Positions 19,738 to 29,934 of a stretch of 64,000 bases of DNA are shown here, piece after piece; the first letter of the stretch is position 1; each line of letters begins with the position of its first letter. A model generated the notes under the pieces. The model saw nothing but the letters and a program-made list of their open reading frames with translations. It made no database searches and had not been told where the DNA came from. The DNA lies in contig CP110972.1 of the NCBI GenBank assembly GCA_028869255.1, positions 4,469,001 through 4,533,000 on the forward strand, read 5' to 3'. Made by a program: the position numbers and the translations under genes. This stretch comes from Pseudomonas poae. GTDB taxonomy: Bacteria; Pseudomonadota; Gammaproteobacteria; Pseudomonadales; Pseudomonadaceae.

Positions 19738-19973
19738 ATTTGATCTTCATAATGTTCAGGTACAGTGCCCCTACACAGAGCTGGAAATGTCTTGTTTCAT
19801 ATGCAGCGCTATCACCCCGCTATCAATCATTTTTCCTACGTCATCGAACCGCTTAAGCTATCCGGCGTCTGTTTATTGTCCGTAGCGTTTGGCCGAAGGC
19901 ATGTCCGAACCGTAATTTCTGATCCAGCACGTGCCAGGAACGGCGCGGGATTTGCTCACGACAGGTTGTCTCT

Positions 19974-21599
19974 ATGCACCGCAGGAATTTGCTCAAAGCA
20001 TCCATGGCCATTGCGGCTTACACCGGTTTATCGGCCAGCGGCCTGCTGGCAGCACAGGCGTGGGCCGGCAACCGCGCCGCCGATGGCAAGGCTGTGGCGT
20101 TCGACTTCGAAACGCTCAAGGCCCAGGCCAAGCAGCTCGCCGGGACCGCATACAAAGACACCAAACAGGTGCTGCCGCCGACCCTGGCGACCATGACCCC
20201 ACAGAATTTCAACGCCATCGGCTACGACGGCAACCATTCGCTGTGGAAGGAACTGAACGGCCAGCTCGACGTGCAATTCTTCCACGTCGGCATGGGTTTC
20301 AAGACCCCGGTGCGCATGCACAGTGTCGACCCCAAGACCCGTGAGGCGCGCGAGGTGCATTTCCGCCCTTCGCTGTTCAACTACGAAAAAACCACGGTCG
20401 ACACTAAACAGCTGACCGGCGACCTGGGTTTTTCCGGCTTCAAGCTGTTCAAGGCGCCGGAGCTGGATCGCCATGACGTGCTGTCGTTTCTCGGCGCCAG
20501 CTACTTCCGTGCCGTGGATTCCACCGGCCAGTACGGCCTTTCGGCGCGTGGCCTGGCGATTGATACCTACGCGAAGAAGCGCGAGGAATTCCCCGATTTC
20601 ACCCAGTTCTGGTTCGAAACCCCGGACAAGAACGCCACCCGCTTTGTGGTCTACGCCCTGCTCGACTCGCCAAGTGCTACCGGCGCCTACCGTTTCGATA
20701 TCGACTGCCAGGCCAACCAGGTGGTGATGGCCATCGACGCGAATATCAATGCGCGCACCGCCATCGAACAACTGGGCATCGCGCCGATGACCAGCATGTT
20801 CAGCTGCGGCACCCATGAGCGCCGCATGTGCGACACGATCCACCCGCAAATCCACGATTCGGACCGCCTGGCGATGTGGCGCGGCAACGGCGAGTGGATC
20901 TGCCGCCCGCTGAACAACCCGGCCAAGCTGCAGTTCAACGCGTTCGCCGACACTGACCCGAAAGGGTTCGGCCTGGTGCAGACCGACCATGAGTTCGCCA
21001 GCTACCAGGACACCGTGGACTGGTACAGCAAGCGCCCGAGCCTGTGGGTAGAACCGACTACCGCGTGGGGCGAAGGCTCGATTGACCTGCTGGAAATCCC
21101 CACCACCGGCGAAACCCTGGACAACATCGTGGCCTTCTGGACCCCGAAAAAACCGGTGGCCGCAGGCGACTCGCTCAACTATGGCTACAAGCTGTACTGG
21201 AGCGCGCTGCCCCCGGTGAGCACGCCACTGGCGCAAGTCGATGCGACACGCTCCGGCATGGGCGGCTTCACCGAAGGCTGGGCCCCGGGCGAGCATTACC
21301 CGCAAGTCTGGGCGCGCCGGTTTGCCGTGGACTTCAAGGGCGGCGGCCTGGATCGCCTGCCGGCCGGCACCGGGATCGAGCCGGTGGTGACCTGCTCCCA
21401 CGGCGAAGTGAAAGACTTCAGCGTGCTGGTGCTCGACAACATCAAGGGCTATCGCATTCTGTTCGACTGGTACCCGACCAGCGACAGCGTGGAGCCGGTT
21501 GAGCTGCGGCTGTTTATCCGCACCCAGGACCGCACGTTGAGTGAAACCTGGCTGTACCAGTACTTCCCGCCGGCGCCGGAGCTGCGTAAGTACACTTGA
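19974..21599 (+). CDS. opgD: Periplasmic glucan biosynthesis protein OpgD
   Basis: OpgD/MdoD acts in the periplasm on the backbone of osmoregulated periplasmic glucans. The 541-residue protein starts with a twin-arginine signal ([20 protein letters not shown]) ending near AQAWA, so it is exported folded by Tat. The body matches the OpgG/OpgD family ([50 protein letters not shown]). ATG 19974 is the only sensible start because it includes the Arg pair. It is a single-gene unit flanked by REP doublets. Confidence 0.95.
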   Translation: MHRRNLLKASMAIAAYTGLSASGLLAAQAWAGNRAADGKAVAFDFETLKAQAKQLAGTAYKDTKQVLPPTLATMTPQNFNAIGYDGNHSLWKELNGQLDVQFFHVGMGFKTPVRMHSVDPKTREAREVHFRPSLFNYEKTTVDTKQLTGDLGFSGFKLFKAPELDRHDVLSFLGASYFRAVDSTGQYGLSARGLAIDTYAKKREEFPDFTQFWFETPDKNATRFVVYALLDSPSATGAYRFDIDCQANQVVMAIDANINARTAIEQLGIAPMTSMFSCGTHERRMCDTIHPQIHDSDRLAMWRGNGEWICRPLNNPAKLQFNAFADTDPKGFGLVQTDHEFASYQDTVDWYSKRPSLWVEPTTAWGEGSIDLLEIPTTGETLDNIVAFWTPKKPVAAGDSLNYGYKLYWSALPPVSTPLAQVDATRSGMGGFTEGWAPGEHYPQVWARRFAVDFKGGGLDRLPAGTGIEPVVTCSHGEVKDFSVLVLDNIKGYRILFDWYPTSDSVEPVELRLFIRTQDRTLSETWLYQYFPPAPELRKYT

Positions 21600-21622
21600 T
21601 ACCCTGACCCAAAGCAGCCTGT

Positions 21623-21707
21623 GTGGGAGCTGGCTTGCCTGCGATAGCATCACCCTGGTGTGAATGACACACCGAGGTGCCTGCATCGCGGGCAAGCCCG
21701 CTCTCAC
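21623..21707. repeat. REP doublet
   Basis: GTGGGAGCTGGCTTGCCTGC and a slightly diverged inverted partner (GGGCAAGCCCGCTCTCAC), between opgD and the small convergent gene. Confidence 0.88.
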
Positions 21708-21710
21708 ATG

Positions 21711-21896
21711 CTAAAAGCGCGAAACACTCTTCATCGCCCCAATCAGATACCGCATCGCCACCTGGTCACTCTCGGTCAGGGCGCGATACTGCGCGAGCAA
21801 TTCGGCTTCGTCCGAACTCAACCGGCTGCCACGCAACAAGCCCCTGCGCGACAGAAAAGACGCCACCGCACCCGCAACACCATAAGACTTGGCCAT
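21711..21896 (-). CDS. Small conserved-looking hypothetical protein (61 aa)
   Basis: Unrecognised 61-residue protein. The start ATG at 21896 (MAKSYGVAGAVASFLSRRG) is supported by an AGGAG about nine bases upstream; a longer frame to 21938 lacks this. The N-terminal half is alanine/glycine-rich with a basic patch (SRRGLLRGSR). The second half is helical and acidic (SSDEAELLAQYRALTESDQ), ending with MRYLIGAMKSV. No signal peptide or convincing membrane span. Convergent with opgD across a REP. Confidence 0.6.
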   Translation of the reverse strand: MAKSYGVAGAVASFLSRRGLLRGSRLSSDEAELLAQYRALTESDQVAMRYLIGAMKSVSRF

Positions 21897-22118
21897 GGAC
21901 TGCTTCTCCTGATAACGATCAAAACTCCTGGCGCCCATCCCCGCATCCCATGAGGCGTAACGCCTGCGTGGGCAAACAGCCTGATGCCCTGGGCCAGAAA
22001 TCAGACTTACCTTAAGCGTAGAAACAATCTGGTCACGCGTGGGATTTTTTTAGAGTATTCACTTAAAAAATTACTTAGGTAACAAATACCTACAGGCTTT
22101 TCCCACGGCATCCGCCAA

Positions 22119-22146
22119 CAAAAAACCCACCGGATCAGGGTGGGTT
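22119..22146 (-). terminator. Rho-independent terminator after the OYE gene
   Basis: AACCCACC and GGTGGGTT pair around a short loop; on the minus strand the stem is followed by a run of T. It lies just past the stop of the 22168-23274 gene. Confidence 0.8.
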
Positions 22147-22167
22147 CTGGTGAAACATGCGGCAGCG

Positions 22168-23274
22168 TCAGTCCCGGAGGTCAGACTCATGAATCGGCTG
22201 ATCCCGATGAGTCGCCCGCTGGTACTGCGCCGGCCAGGTGGCCTTGCGCCCGCCCAGGTCATCGTCGGCATGCAGCGGCCAGTACGGGTCACGCAACAGC
22301 TCACGGGCCAGGAAGATGATATCGGCCTGGCAGGTGCGCAGAATGTGCTCGGCCTGCGCCGGCTCAGTGATCATGCCGACGGTGCCGGTGGCGATACCCG
22401 ACTCTTTGCGCACCCGCTCGGCGAAGCGCGTCTGGTAGCCGGGGCCGGTGGGGATCTCGGCGTTGGCGGCAGTGCCGCCGGAGGACACGTCGATCAGGTC
22501 CACCCCCAGGTCCTTCAGGCGGCGCGCCAGTTCCACGGTTTCATCGGGGTTCCAGCCGTCCTCCACCCAGTCGGTGGCCGACACCCGTACAAACAGCGGT
22601 AAGTCCTGGGGCCAGACCTCACGCACCGCCTGGGTCACTTCGAGCACCAGGCGAATGCGGTTTTCGAACGAGCCACCGTAGTGGTCCTGGCGCTGGTTGC
22701 TGATCGGCGAGAGAAATTGATGCAACAGGTAACCATGGGCCGCGTGGATTTCCACCACTTCAAAACCGGCGGTCAGTGCGCGCTTGGCAGCAGCCACAAA
22801 GTCGGCGATCACTTGCTGGATTTGCCCTGCGTCCAACGGCTGGGGCTGCGTGTGATTCGGGTCGAAGGCAATCGGCGAGGGTCCTACCGGCACCCAGCCA
22901 CCGTCTTGCGGCTTGACGCTGCCGTGCTTGCCGATCCACGGGCGATGGGTGCTGGCCTTGCGCCCGGCGTGAGCCAATTGGATGCCCGCCACGGCGCCTT
23001 GGGCGGCAATGAAACGGGTGATGCGTTGCAGCGGTTCGATCTGTGCGTCGTTCCACAGCCCCAGGTCTTCGGCGGTGATACGGCCATCGGCGGTCACGGC
23101 AGTGGCTTCGGTGAAGATCAGCCCGGCCCCGCCGACTGCACGGCTGCCGAGGTGGACGAGGTGCCAGTCATTGGCCAGCCCATCGACACTGGAGTACTGG
23201 CACATCGGCGACACGGCAATGCGGTTGAGCAGGGTCAATTGGCGCAGGGTATAGGGTTCGAGCAGCTGACTCAT
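22168..23274 (-). CDS. NADH:flavin oxidoreductase, Old Yellow Enzyme (XenA/YqjM-like)
   Basis: FMN-dependent ene-reductase of about 368 residues that reduces activated alkenes, nitroaromatics or other xenobiotics with NAD(P)H. The start is ATG 23274 (MSQLLEPYTLRQLTLLNRI) with AGAGG upstream; the frame extends further but without a ribosome site. Family signatures: RIAVSPMCQYSS (with the flavin-tuning Cys of the YqjM/XenA subclass), GIQLAHAGRKAS, EIHAAHGYLLHQFLSP, YGGSFENRIR and a C-terminal ADIIFLARELLRDP. Physiological substrate unknown. Confidence 0.93.
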   Translation of the reverse strand: MSQLLEPYTLRQLTLLNRIAVSPMCQYSSVDGLANDWHLVHLGSRAVGGAGLIFTEATAVTADGRITAEDLGLWNDAQIEPLQRITRFIAAQGAVAGIQLAHAGRKASTHRPWIGKHGSVKPQDGGWVPVGPSPIAFDPNHTQPQPLDAGQIQQVIADFVAAAKRALTAGFEVVEIHAAHGYLLHQFLSPISNQRQDHYGGSFENRIRLVLEVTQAVREVWPQDLPLFVRVSATDWVEDGWNPDETVELARRLKDLGVDLIDVSSGGTAANAEIPTGPGYQTRFAERVRKESGIATGTVGMITEPAQAEHILRTCQADIIFLARELLRDPYWPLHADDDLGGRKATWPAQYQRATHRDQPIHESDLRD

Positions 23275-23365
23275 GGCGCACCTCTTCTGGGTTCTGTGGG
23301 CACTATTCAAACAGTGCTTAGAGCCTAGTCGACAACAACCGATTGCACAGGGTTCAGAAGGAAAG

Positions 23366-23388
23366 CGGGAGCCGATTGCCGGCTCCCG
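23366..23388 (-). terminator. Probable terminator of kup
   Basis: Perfect hairpin CGGGAGCCG-attg-C-CGGCTCCCG directly after the kup stop. The T tract is interrupted, so termination strength is uncertain. Confidence 0.6.
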
Positions 23389-23400
23389 TGCTGCAAAGTC

Positions 23401-25302
23401 TTACATTTCGACCTGGGTGCCCAGCTCGATCACCCGGTTTACCGGGAGCTTGAAGAAGCGCAGGTTGCCGTTGGCGTTCTTCAACATGAACGCAAACAAG
23501 GCTTCGCGCCAACGGGCCATGCCCTTGATGCGCGAGGCGATCACCGTTTCGCGGCTGAGGAAGTAGGTGGTGCGCATCGGGCTGAAATCCAGGTCGTCCA
23601 GGTGGCACAGCTTCAGCGCTTCGGGCACGTCCGGCTCATCGGTAAAACCGAAGTGCAGGATCACCCGGAAGAACCCTTCTCCGTAGGAATCCACCTCGAA
23701 ACGCCGTGCGGCCGGTACCCGCGGAATGTCTTCGTAGACCACCGTGAGCAGCACCACTTGCTCATGCAGCACCTGGTTATGCAGCAGGTTGTGCAACAGC
23801 GCGTGGGGCACCGCGTCGGGCCGTGCAGTGAGGAACACCGCAGTGCCCTGCACGCGATGGGGCGGCTGCACGCGGATGCTGCTGATAAAGATCGGCAGCG
23901 GCAGGCCGCCTTCGTCGAGGCGCTCCACCAGCAATTGCTTGCCGCGCTTCCAAGTGGTCATCAGCACAAACAGCACAATCCCCGCCAACACCGGGAAGGC
24001 GCCGCCCTGGATGATCTTCGGCACGTTGGCCGCGAAATACAGCCCGTCTACCAACAGGCAGCAGACCAACACCGGCACCGCGAGAATGGGTGGCCATTTC
24101 CACAGCAACAGCATCACCGCCGACACCAGAATAGTGGTCATCAGCATGGTGCCGGTCACGGCCACGCCGTAGGCCGAGGCCAGCGCATTGGAGGACTCGA
24201 AGCCCAGCACCAGCAGGATCACGCCGACCATCAGCGACCAGTTCACCGCGCCAATGTAGATCTGGCCCTGTTCGGCACTGGAGGTGTGCTGAATATGCAT
24301 GCGCGGGATGTAACCCAACTGGATCGCCTGGCGCGTCAACGAGAACGCGCCGGAAATCACCGCCTGGGACGCAATCACCGTGGCCAGGGTCGACAACACC
24401 ACCAGCGGGATCAGCGCCCAGCTTGGCGCCAGCAAGTAGAACGGGTTGCGCGCCGCTTCCGGGTCACCGAGCAGCATTGCGCCCTGGCCGAAATAATTCA
24501 GCACCAGCGCCGGCAGCACCAGGATGAACCAGGCGCGGGCAATGGGTTTGCGCCCGAAGTGACCCATGTCGGCATACAGCGCCTCGGCACCGGTCAACGC
24601 CAGCACCACCGCGCCGAGAATGGCCACGCCAATGCCGGGGTGCGCCTCGAAGAAGCGCACGCCCCACATCGGGTTCATTGCATTGAGCACTTCCGGATGC
24701 AGGGTGATCCCGTACACACCCAGGCCGCCCAACACCAGGAACCAGGTCACCATCACCGGCCCGAACAGCTTGCCGATGCGATCGGTACCGTGCTTCTGGA
24801 TCAGGAACAGCGCCACCAACACCACCAGGGCAATGGGCACCACCCATTTTTCCAGGCCGTCGAAGGCCAATTCCAAGCCTTCCACCGCTGACAACACGGA
24901 AATCGCCGGGGTGATCATGCTGTCGCCATAGAACAGCGCCGCACCGCACAGGCCGCACACCACCAGGAAACTGCGTAACTTCCTGCGCTCACCCGCCGCC
25001 CGTCGCGCCAATGCCGTGAGCGCCATGATGCCGCCCTCACCCTGGTTGTCCGCGCGCAGCACGAACAGCATGTACTTGATCGACACCACCCAGATCAGCG
25101 ACCAGAAGATCAGCGCCAGGATCCCCAGCACGCCGTCATGGTTGACCTGAACCCCATACCCCCCATTGAACACCTCTTTAAGGGTGTACAGCGGGCTGGT
25201 CCCGATATCGCCGTAAACCACCCCGACCGCTGCCACCAGCATGCCGATCGGCTTGGCATTTGACTGCTCGGCACCTGCTGCCTGACTACTCGCGTGACCC
25301 AT
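23401..25302 (-). CDS. kup: Kup potassium uptake permease
   Basis: Low-affinity K+/H+ symporter of the inner membrane. The 633-residue protein begins with the family hallmark [19 protein letters not shown], followed by about twelve membrane segments (through about residue 430), including [21 protein letters not shown] and [11 protein letters not shown]-terminal cytoplasmic domain of about 200 residues follows. ATG 25302 has AGGAG nine bases upstream; a TTG one codon earlier is less likely. It is divergent from rimO across a 289-base gap. Confidence 0.96.
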   Translation of the reverse strand: MGHASSQAAGAEQSNAKPIGMLVAAVGVVYGDIGTSPLYTLKEVFNGGYGVQVNHDGVLGILALIFWSLIWVVSIKYMLFVLRADNQGEGGIMALTALARRAAGERRKLRSFLVVCGLCGAALFYGDSMITPAISVLSAVEGLELAFDGLEKWVVPIALVVLVALFLIQKHGTDRIGKLFGPVMVTWFLVLGGLGVYGITLHPEVLNAMNPMWGVRFFEAHPGIGVAILGAVVLALTGAEALYADMGHFGRKPIARAWFILVLPALVLNYFGQGAMLLGDPEAARNPFYLLAPSWALIPLVVLSTLATVIASQAVISGAFSLTRQAIQLGYIPRMHIQHTSSAEQGQIYIGAVNWSLMVGVILLVLGFESSNALASAYGVAVTGTMLMTTILVSAVMLLLWKWPPILAVPVLVCCLLVDGLYFAANVPKIIQGGAFPVLAGIVLFVLMTTWKRGKQLLVERLDEGGLPLPIFISSIRVQPPHRVQGTAVFLTARPDAVPHALLHNLLHNQVLHEQVVLLTVVYEDIPRVPAARRFEVDSYGEGFFRVILHFGFTDEPDVPEALKLCHLDDLDFSPMRTTYFLSRETVIASRIKGMARWREALFAFMLKNANGNLRFFKLPVNRVIELGTQVEM

Positions 25303-25591
25303 CAACCACTCCTGCCCTTTGACCTGCGGTCTTTTATAAACAACGCGTCTAAGCTGACCCTAGCATGCGCTGTTTTACTTCTCGTAACAGACGTTTTATT
25401 GACCCAGGAGTTTTACCCGTGCGCAACGGCGCGAAGCATAGCGCAGCACTCGTCGCATTTCCCTGCATAAAGCTGGTCAAGTGCGCTGCCCGTCGATAGA
25501 ATTGCGCACTTTTTGATCAGAGGCGCACCGAGCGCCCGTCCGCTGCCCTGTCGTGCCCGACGGATGGCGTCATTCAATACCGAGGTTAGAC

Positions 25592-26932
25592 ATGTCCACC
25601 ACCATCGCAAAAGCCAACCCCAAGGTTGGCTTTGTTTCCCTGGGTTGCCCGAAGGCTCTGGTCGACTCCGAACGCATCCTGACCCAACTGCGCATGGAAG
25701 GTTATGACGTGGTGTCCACGTATCAGGACGCCGACGTGGTGGTGGTCAACACCTGCGGCTTTATCGACTCGGCCAAAGCGGAGTCGCTGGAAGTGATCGG
25801 CGAAGCGATCAAGGAAAACGGCAAGGTCATTGTGACCGGCTGCATGGGCGTGGAAGAAGGCAATATCCGCAACGTGCACCCAAGCGTGCTGGCCGTGACC
25901 GGCCCGCAGCAGTACGAGCAGGTGGTCAACGCCGTGCACGACGTAGTGCCGCCGCGCCAGGACCACAACCCGCTGATCGACCTGGTGCCGCCGCAAGGCA
26001 TCAAGCTGACCCCGCGTCACTATGCGTACCTGAAGATTTCCGAAGGCTGCAACCACAGTTGCAGCTTCTGCATCATCCCGTCGATGCGCGGCAAGCTGGT
26101 CAGCCGCCCGGTGGGTGATGTGCTGGACGAGGCGCAGCGCCTGGTCAAATCCGGCGTTAAAGAGCTGTTGGTGATCTCCCAGGACACCAGCGCCTACGGC
26201 GTCGACGTGAAATACCGCACCGGTTTCTGGAACGGCGCGCCGGTGAAAACCCGCATGACCGAACTCTGCGAAGCCCTCAGCAGCCTGGGCGTGTGGGTGC
26301 GCCTGCACTACGTTTACCCGTACCCGCACGTGGACGAGCTGATCCCGTTGATGGCCGCCGGCAAGATCCTGCCGTACCTGGACATCCCGTTCCAGCATGC
26401 CAGCCCCAAAGTGCTCAAGGCGATGAAACGCCCGGCATTCGAAGACAAGACCCTGGCGCGCATCAAGAACTGGCGCGAGATCTGCCCGGAGCTGATCATC
26501 CGCTCCACGTTCATCGTCGGTTTCCCCGGCGAAACCGAAGAAGACTTCCAGTACCTGCTGGACTGGCTGACCGAAGCGCAGCTGGACCGCGTCGGTTGCT
26601 TCCAGTACTCGCCGGTGGAAGGCGCACCGGCCAACCTGCTGGACCTGGCCGTAGTGCCGGACGACGTCAAGCAGGACCGTTGGGAGCGTTTCATGGCGCA
26701 CCAGCAGGCCATCAGCTCGGCGCGCCTGCAACTGCGCATCGGCAAGGAAATCGAAGTACTGATCGACGAAGTCGACGAGCAAGGCGCAGTCGGCCGTTGC
26801 TTCTTCGATGCCCCGGAAATCGACGGTAACGTGTTTATCGACGACGCCAGCGGCTTGAAGCCGGGCGACAAGGTCTGGTGCACCGTGACTGATGCCGACG
26901 AATACGACCTGTGGGCTGAAAAGCGCGACTGA
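25592..26932 (+). CDS. rimO: Ribosomal protein S12 methylthiotransferase RimO
   Basis: Radical-SAM enzyme that adds a methylthio group to the conserved Asp of ribosomal protein S12. The start is ATG 25592 ([14 protein letters not shown]), giving 446 residues. The N-terminal MTTase domain has its three Cys in [20 protein letters not shown] and VTGCMG. The radical-SAM cluster motif CNHSCSFC is near residue 150, and a C-terminal TRAM domain carries [17 protein letters not shown] strong terminator follows. Confidence 0.97.
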   Translation: MSTTIAKANPKVGFVSLGCPKALVDSERILTQLRMEGYDVVSTYQDADVVVVNTCGFIDSAKAESLEVIGEAIKENGKVIVTGCMGVEEGNIRNVHPSVLAVTGPQQYEQVVNAVHDVVPPRQDHNPLIDLVPPQGIKLTPRHYAYLKISEGCNHSCSFCIIPSMRGKLVSRPVGDVLDEAQRLVKSGVKELLVISQDTSAYGVDVKYRTGFWNGAPVKTRMTELCEALSSLGVWVRLHYVYPYPHVDELIPLMAAGKILPYLDIPFQHASPKVLKAMKRPAFEDKTLARIKNWREICPELIIRSTFIVGFPGETEEDFQYLLDWLTEAQLDRVGCFQYSPVEGAPANLLDLAVVPDDVKQDRWERFMAHQQAISSARLQLRIGKEIEVLIDEVDEQGAVGRCFFDAPEIDGNVFIDDASGLKPGDKVWCTVTDADEYDLWAEKRD

Positions 26933-26959
26933 TTGTCGCAAGCATGCTGTAAAGAATTG

Positions 26960-26997
26960 AAAAAGCCCTGCCTCTGGACAAGATGCGGGGCTTTTTT
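26960..26997 (+). terminator. Rho-independent terminator of rimO
   Basis: AAAAAGCCCTGC pairs with GCGGGGCTTTTTT around a 12-base loop, followed directly by the T run. Confidence 0.9.
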
Positions 26998-27048
26998 AGG
27001 TCTATCGTTTTGCCCATCAGTGCCAATCATCGGCAAGGGGCAGCGGGC

Positions 27049-27519
27049 ATGCGTCAGCATTCGGTTATCCACACACCTAAAACCAGCGACTACGCGGAAC
27101 TGGCACGTATCTGGGAGGCTTCGGTGCGGGCCACCCATGATTTTTTGCCGGACAGTTACATCGAGTTGCTCAAGAATCTGGTACTGACCCGCTACCTGGA
27201 TGCGGTGATGCTGATCTGCACCAAGGACGCCCGCCAACGCATCACCGGGTTTGCCGGGGTGGCGTGCGGCAAGGTCGAGATGCTGTTTATCGACCCGCAG
27301 CACCGGGGCCAGGGCCTTGGCCGGCAATTGCTGCGGTATGCGATCGACTGCATGAACGCCGATGAACTGGATGTGAACGAGCAGAACCCGCAGGCCCTGG
27401 GCTTTTACTTCAAACAAGGCTTCGAGGTGATCGGACGCACGGAGCATGATGGCCTCGGGCAGCCTTATCCGTTGCTGCGCCTGCGTTTGCGCCAGCAACA
27501 AAAGATAGGTAATGGCTGA
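27049..27519 (+). CDS. GNAT-family N-acetyltransferase (YjaB-like)
   Basis: Acetyl-CoA-dependent N-acetyltransferase of about 156 residues. I chose ATG 27049 (MRQHSVIHTPKTSDY), which follows CAGCGGGC; the open frame starts earlier but inside the rimO terminator. Visible parts: the YjaB-type start AELARIWEASVRATHDFL, the acetyl-CoA binding loop DPQHRGQGLGRQLL, and the ending DVNEQNPQALGFYFKQGFEV with YPLLRLRL. The closest known relatives are E. coli YjaB-type proteins; substrate unknown. Confidence 0.88.
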   Translation: MRQHSVIHTPKTSDYAELARIWEASVRATHDFLPDSYIELLKNLVLTRYLDAVMLICTKDARQRITGFAGVACGKVEMLFIDPQHRGQGLGRQLLRYAIDCMNADELDVNEQNPQALGFYFKQGFEVIGRTEHDGLGQPYPLLRLRLRQQQKIGNG

Positions 27520-27536
27520 CACCACACCCAATAACT

Positions 27537-27624
27537 GTGGGAGCGGGCTTGCTCGCGAACGCGGTAGATCAGTCGCCGAATATAGTGACTGACACTCCGC
27601 ATTCGCGAGCAAGCCCGCTCCCAC
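27537..27624. repeat. REP doublet (GCGGGCTTGCTCGCG subtype)
   Basis: GTGGGAGCGGGCTTGCTCGCG and its inverted partner GCGAGCAAGCCCGCTCCCAC. A further single REP half (GCCGGCAAGCCAGCTCCCAC type) follows at 27672-27695. Together they fill much of the 260-base gap. Confidence 0.9.
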
Positions 27625-27780
27625 ACTTAAACCGAGTACACCTGAGAAGGCTCTGTCGCCGGCCTGATAGCCATCGCCGGCAAGCCAGCTCCCACAAAAA
27701 GCCAATGCGCTGAAATGGGACCGGGATTAACCGGCGCCAGGCAGGTACAATAGCCGCCCCCTTTTGTTACGGCCCTTGTC

Positions 27781-28491
27781 ATGACTGACCCCATACGCCT
27801 CTCCAAACGCCTTATCGAACTGGTCGGTTGCTCCCGTCGGGAGGCCGAGCTGTTTATCGAAGGCGGCTGGGTCTCGGTGGACGGCGAAGTGATCGACGAG
27901 CCGCAGTTCAAGGTCACCACCCAGAAGGTCGAACTCGACCCCGAGGCCAAGGCCACCGCGCCGGAGCCGGTGACCATCCTGATGCACGCGCCGGCGGGCA
28001 TGGATGCTGAAACGGCACTGGCCTCGATCAGCGCCGAGACCCTGTCCGAAGAACACCGCTTCGGCAAGCGCCCGCTCAAGGGGCATTTCCTGCGCCTGAC
28101 GGCCAGCGCCAACCTGCAGGCCAAGGCCAGCGGCCTGTTGGTGTTTACCCAGGACTGGAAAATTCTGCGCAAGTTGACGGCGGATGCCGCCAAGATCGAG
28201 CAGGAATACGTGGTGGAGGTCGAAGGCGACATGGTGGCCCACGGCCTGAATCGCCTGAATCACGGCCTGACCTACAAAGGCAAAGAGCTGCCGGCCGTGA
28301 AAGCCAGCTGGCAGAACGAAAACCGCCTGCGCTTTGCGATGAAAAACCCGCAGCCGGGCGTGATCGCACTGTTCTGCGAAGCCGTTGGCTTGAAAGTCAT
28401 CGCCATCCGCCGCATTCGCATCGGCGGCGTGTCCATCGGCAAAGTGCCCGTTGGCCAGTGGCGCTACATGTCCGGCAAAGAGAAGTTCTAA
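27781..28491 (+). CDS. RsuA/RluF-type RNA pseudouridine synthase homologue lacking the catalytic Asp
   Basis: The 236-residue protein has an N-terminal S4 RNA-binding domain (IRLSKRLIELVGCSRREAELFIEGGWVSV) and a synthase-like domain (about 65-236) ending VKASWQNENRLRF and LKVIAIRRIRIGGVSIG, as in RluF/RluB relatives. In active enzymes the catalytic loop reads G-R-L-D-x-x-T/S-x-G-L-L. Here the aligned stretch reads ANLQAKASGLLVFTQD, with Gln where the nucleophilic Asp belongs and no Arg before it. It may be an RNA-binding non-enzyme. The DNA is unambiguous at this place, and no frameshift is needed. Starts ATG 27781. Confidence 0.8.
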   Translation: MTDPIRLSKRLIELVGCSRREAELFIEGGWVSVDGEVIDEPQFKVTTQKVELDPEAKATAPEPVTILMHAPAGMDAETALASISAETLSEEHRFGKRPLKGHFLRLTASANLQAKASGLLVFTQDWKILRKLTADAAKIEQEYVVEVEGDMVAHGLNRLNHGLTYKGKELPAVKASWQNENRLRFAMKNPQPGVIALFCEAVGLKVIAIRRIRIGGVSIGKVPVGQWRYMSGKEKF

Positions 28492-28508
28492 GCCGCTGCC
28501 CTTTTCTC

Positions 28509-28532
28509 GACACCGCCTGCTTAGGCGGTGTC
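28509..28532 (+). terminator. Hairpin after the pseudouridine synthase-like gene
   Basis: Perfect stem GACACCGCC-tgctta-GGCGGTGTC, but followed by CTCAGTTG and not a T run. Possible attenuator or terminator. Confidence 0.5.
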
Positions 28533-28559
28533 CTCAGTTGAATACCAGGATTGCCCACC

Positions 28560-29021
28560 ATGATTCACAACGACGTACTGCGCAGCGTGCGCTACATGCT
28601 CGACATCAGCGACAACAAGATGGTCGAGATCATCAAGCTCGGCGGCATGGACGTAACCAAGGAAGATCTACTGACCTACCTCAAGAAAGATGAGGAAGAA
28701 GGCTTTGTGTTCTGCCCGGATGACGTGATGGCCCACTTCCTTGATGGCCTGGTGATCTTCAAGCGCGGCAAGGACGAAAGCCGCCCGCCGCAGCCGATCG
28801 AAACGCCGGTGACCAACAACATCATCCTGAAAAAGCTGCGCGTGGCCTTCGAACTCAAGGAAGACGACATGCACGCCATCCTCAAGGCCGCCGAATTCCC
28901 GGTGTCCAAGCCGGAGCTGAGCGCGCTGTTCCGCAAGTTCGGCCACACCAACTACCGCACGTGCGGCGACCAGTTGCTGCGTAACTTCCTCAAGGGCCTG
29001 ACGCTGCGCGTCAGAGCTTAA
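28560..29021 (+). CDS. yehS: YehS-like DUF1456 family protein
   Basis: Conserved 153-residue protein with two DUF1456 repeats: NDVLRSVRYMLDISDNKMVEI (about 3-23) and NNIILKKLRVAFELKEDDMHAI (about 85-106). Each is followed by a KxELxxxLKK/FRK block. The function is not established in any organism. Start ATG 28560 follows CAGGATTGCCCACC. It lies in a row of translation/RNA-related genes, but that does not define its role. Confidence 0.88.
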   Translation: MIHNDVLRSVRYMLDISDNKMVEIIKLGGMDVTKEDLLTYLKKDEEEGFVFCPDDVMAHFLDGLVIFKRGKDESRPPQPIETPVTNNIILKKLRVAFELKEDDMHAILKAAEFPVSKPELSALFRKFGHTNYRTCGDQLLRNFLKGLTLRVRA

Positions 29022-29033
29022 GGACAGCGACGA

Positions 29034-29084
29034 GCCTCAAGCTGCAAGTTCAACGCTTGTGGCTTGCAGCTTGTAACTTGAGGC
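29034..29084. repeat. Nested palindrome between yehS and trmO
   Basis: Outer arms GCCTCAAG/CTTGAGGC and inner arms CTGCAAG/CTTGCAG form one long imperfect hairpin that ends a few bases before the trmO start codon. It could be a repeat element or limit read-through into trmO. Confidence 0.7.
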
Positions 29085-29091
29085 TTCAGAA

Positions 29092-29787
29092 ATGACCTAC
29101 CAGGTTTCGCCCGTTGGCTTCGTGCGCTCCTGCTTCAAGGAGAAGTTCGCCATCCCGCGCCAACCGCAACTGGCACCGGCTGCCCGCGGCGTGCTGGAGC
29201 TGGTGGCGCCGTTTGACCAGGGTGAGGCGGTGCAGGGCCTGGAGCAGGTCAGCCATGTGTGGCTGCTGTTCCTGTTCCACCAGGCGCTGGAAGAAAAACC
29301 GCGCCTCAAAGTGCGCCCGCCACGCCTGGGCGGCAACGCCTCCATGGGCGTGTTCGCTACCCGTGCGACCCACCGTCCGAACGGCATCGGCCAGTCCGTG
29401 GTGAAGCTGGACAAGGTCGAGCCGGGCCGCTTGTGGGTCTCCGGGATTGATTTGCTCGATGGCACGCCCGTGTTGGATATCAAGCCATATGTGCCGTATG
29501 CCGACATTATCGACACAGCCACCAACAGCATCGCCAGTGGCGCGCCGCAGCTGATTGCGGTGCAGTGGCTGAAGACCGCGCTGCATCAGGCACAAGGCCA
29601 TGCACAGCGTCTTGGCGAGCCCTTGGTGGAGTTGATTGATCAGTGCCTGGCACAGGACCCGCGGCCGGCGTATCAGACGCCTGGGCCGGAGCAGGAATAC
29701 GGCGCGCAGTTCTGGGATGTGGATGTGCGTTGGCACTATCCCGAGGCTGGCGTTATCTGTGTGCTTGAAGTGGTGCCTGCCGGGTAA
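29092..29787 (+). CDS. trmO: tRNA N6-threonylcarbamoyladenosine methyltransferase TrmO
   Basis: SAM-dependent enzyme (YaeB/TsaA family) that adds an N6-methyl group to t6A37 of tRNAThr. The 231-residue protein shows the family blocks MTYQVSPVGFVRSCFKEKF, FAIPRQPQLAP, SHVWLLFLFHQ, ATRATHRPNGIGQSVVKL and LDGTPVLDIKPYVPYAD, with a small C-terminal domain. Start ATG 29092. Adjacent REP elements mark the end of the unit. Confidence 0.95.
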   Translation: MTYQVSPVGFVRSCFKEKFAIPRQPQLAPAARGVLELVAPFDQGEAVQGLEQVSHVWLLFLFHQALEEKPRLKVRPPRLGGNASMGVFATRATHRPNGIGQSVVKLDKVEPGRLWVSGIDLLDGTPVLDIKPYVPYADIIDTATNSIASGAPQLIAVQWLKTALHQAQGHAQRLGEPLVELIDQCLAQDPRPAYQTPGPEQEYGAQFWDVDVRWHYPEAGVICVLEVVPAG

Positions 29788-29801
29788 ACCGCAAAACAAA
29801 T

Positions 29802-29917
29802 GTGGGAGCGACTTATGTGGGAGCTGGCTTGCCTGCGATAGCGTCACCTCGGTTCATCTGAATGACCGTGGTGTCTGCATCGCAAGCAAGCCAGCTCCTA
29901 CACGAGCCAGCTCCCAC
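29802..29917. repeat. REP cluster (three or more units)
   Basis: A partial GTGGGAGC unit is followed by a full doublet (GTGGGAGCTGGCTTGCCTGC and complement) and another inverted half GAGCCAGCTCCCAC. It lies between the convergent trmO and fpr genes. Confidence 0.88.
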
Positions 29918-29934
29918 ATTTTTTTGATCGGTGC

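Noticed and set aside
20028..21707. 559-codon minus-strand frame opposite opgD
   Set aside because: Antisense shadow of opgD, starting inside the REP doublet.
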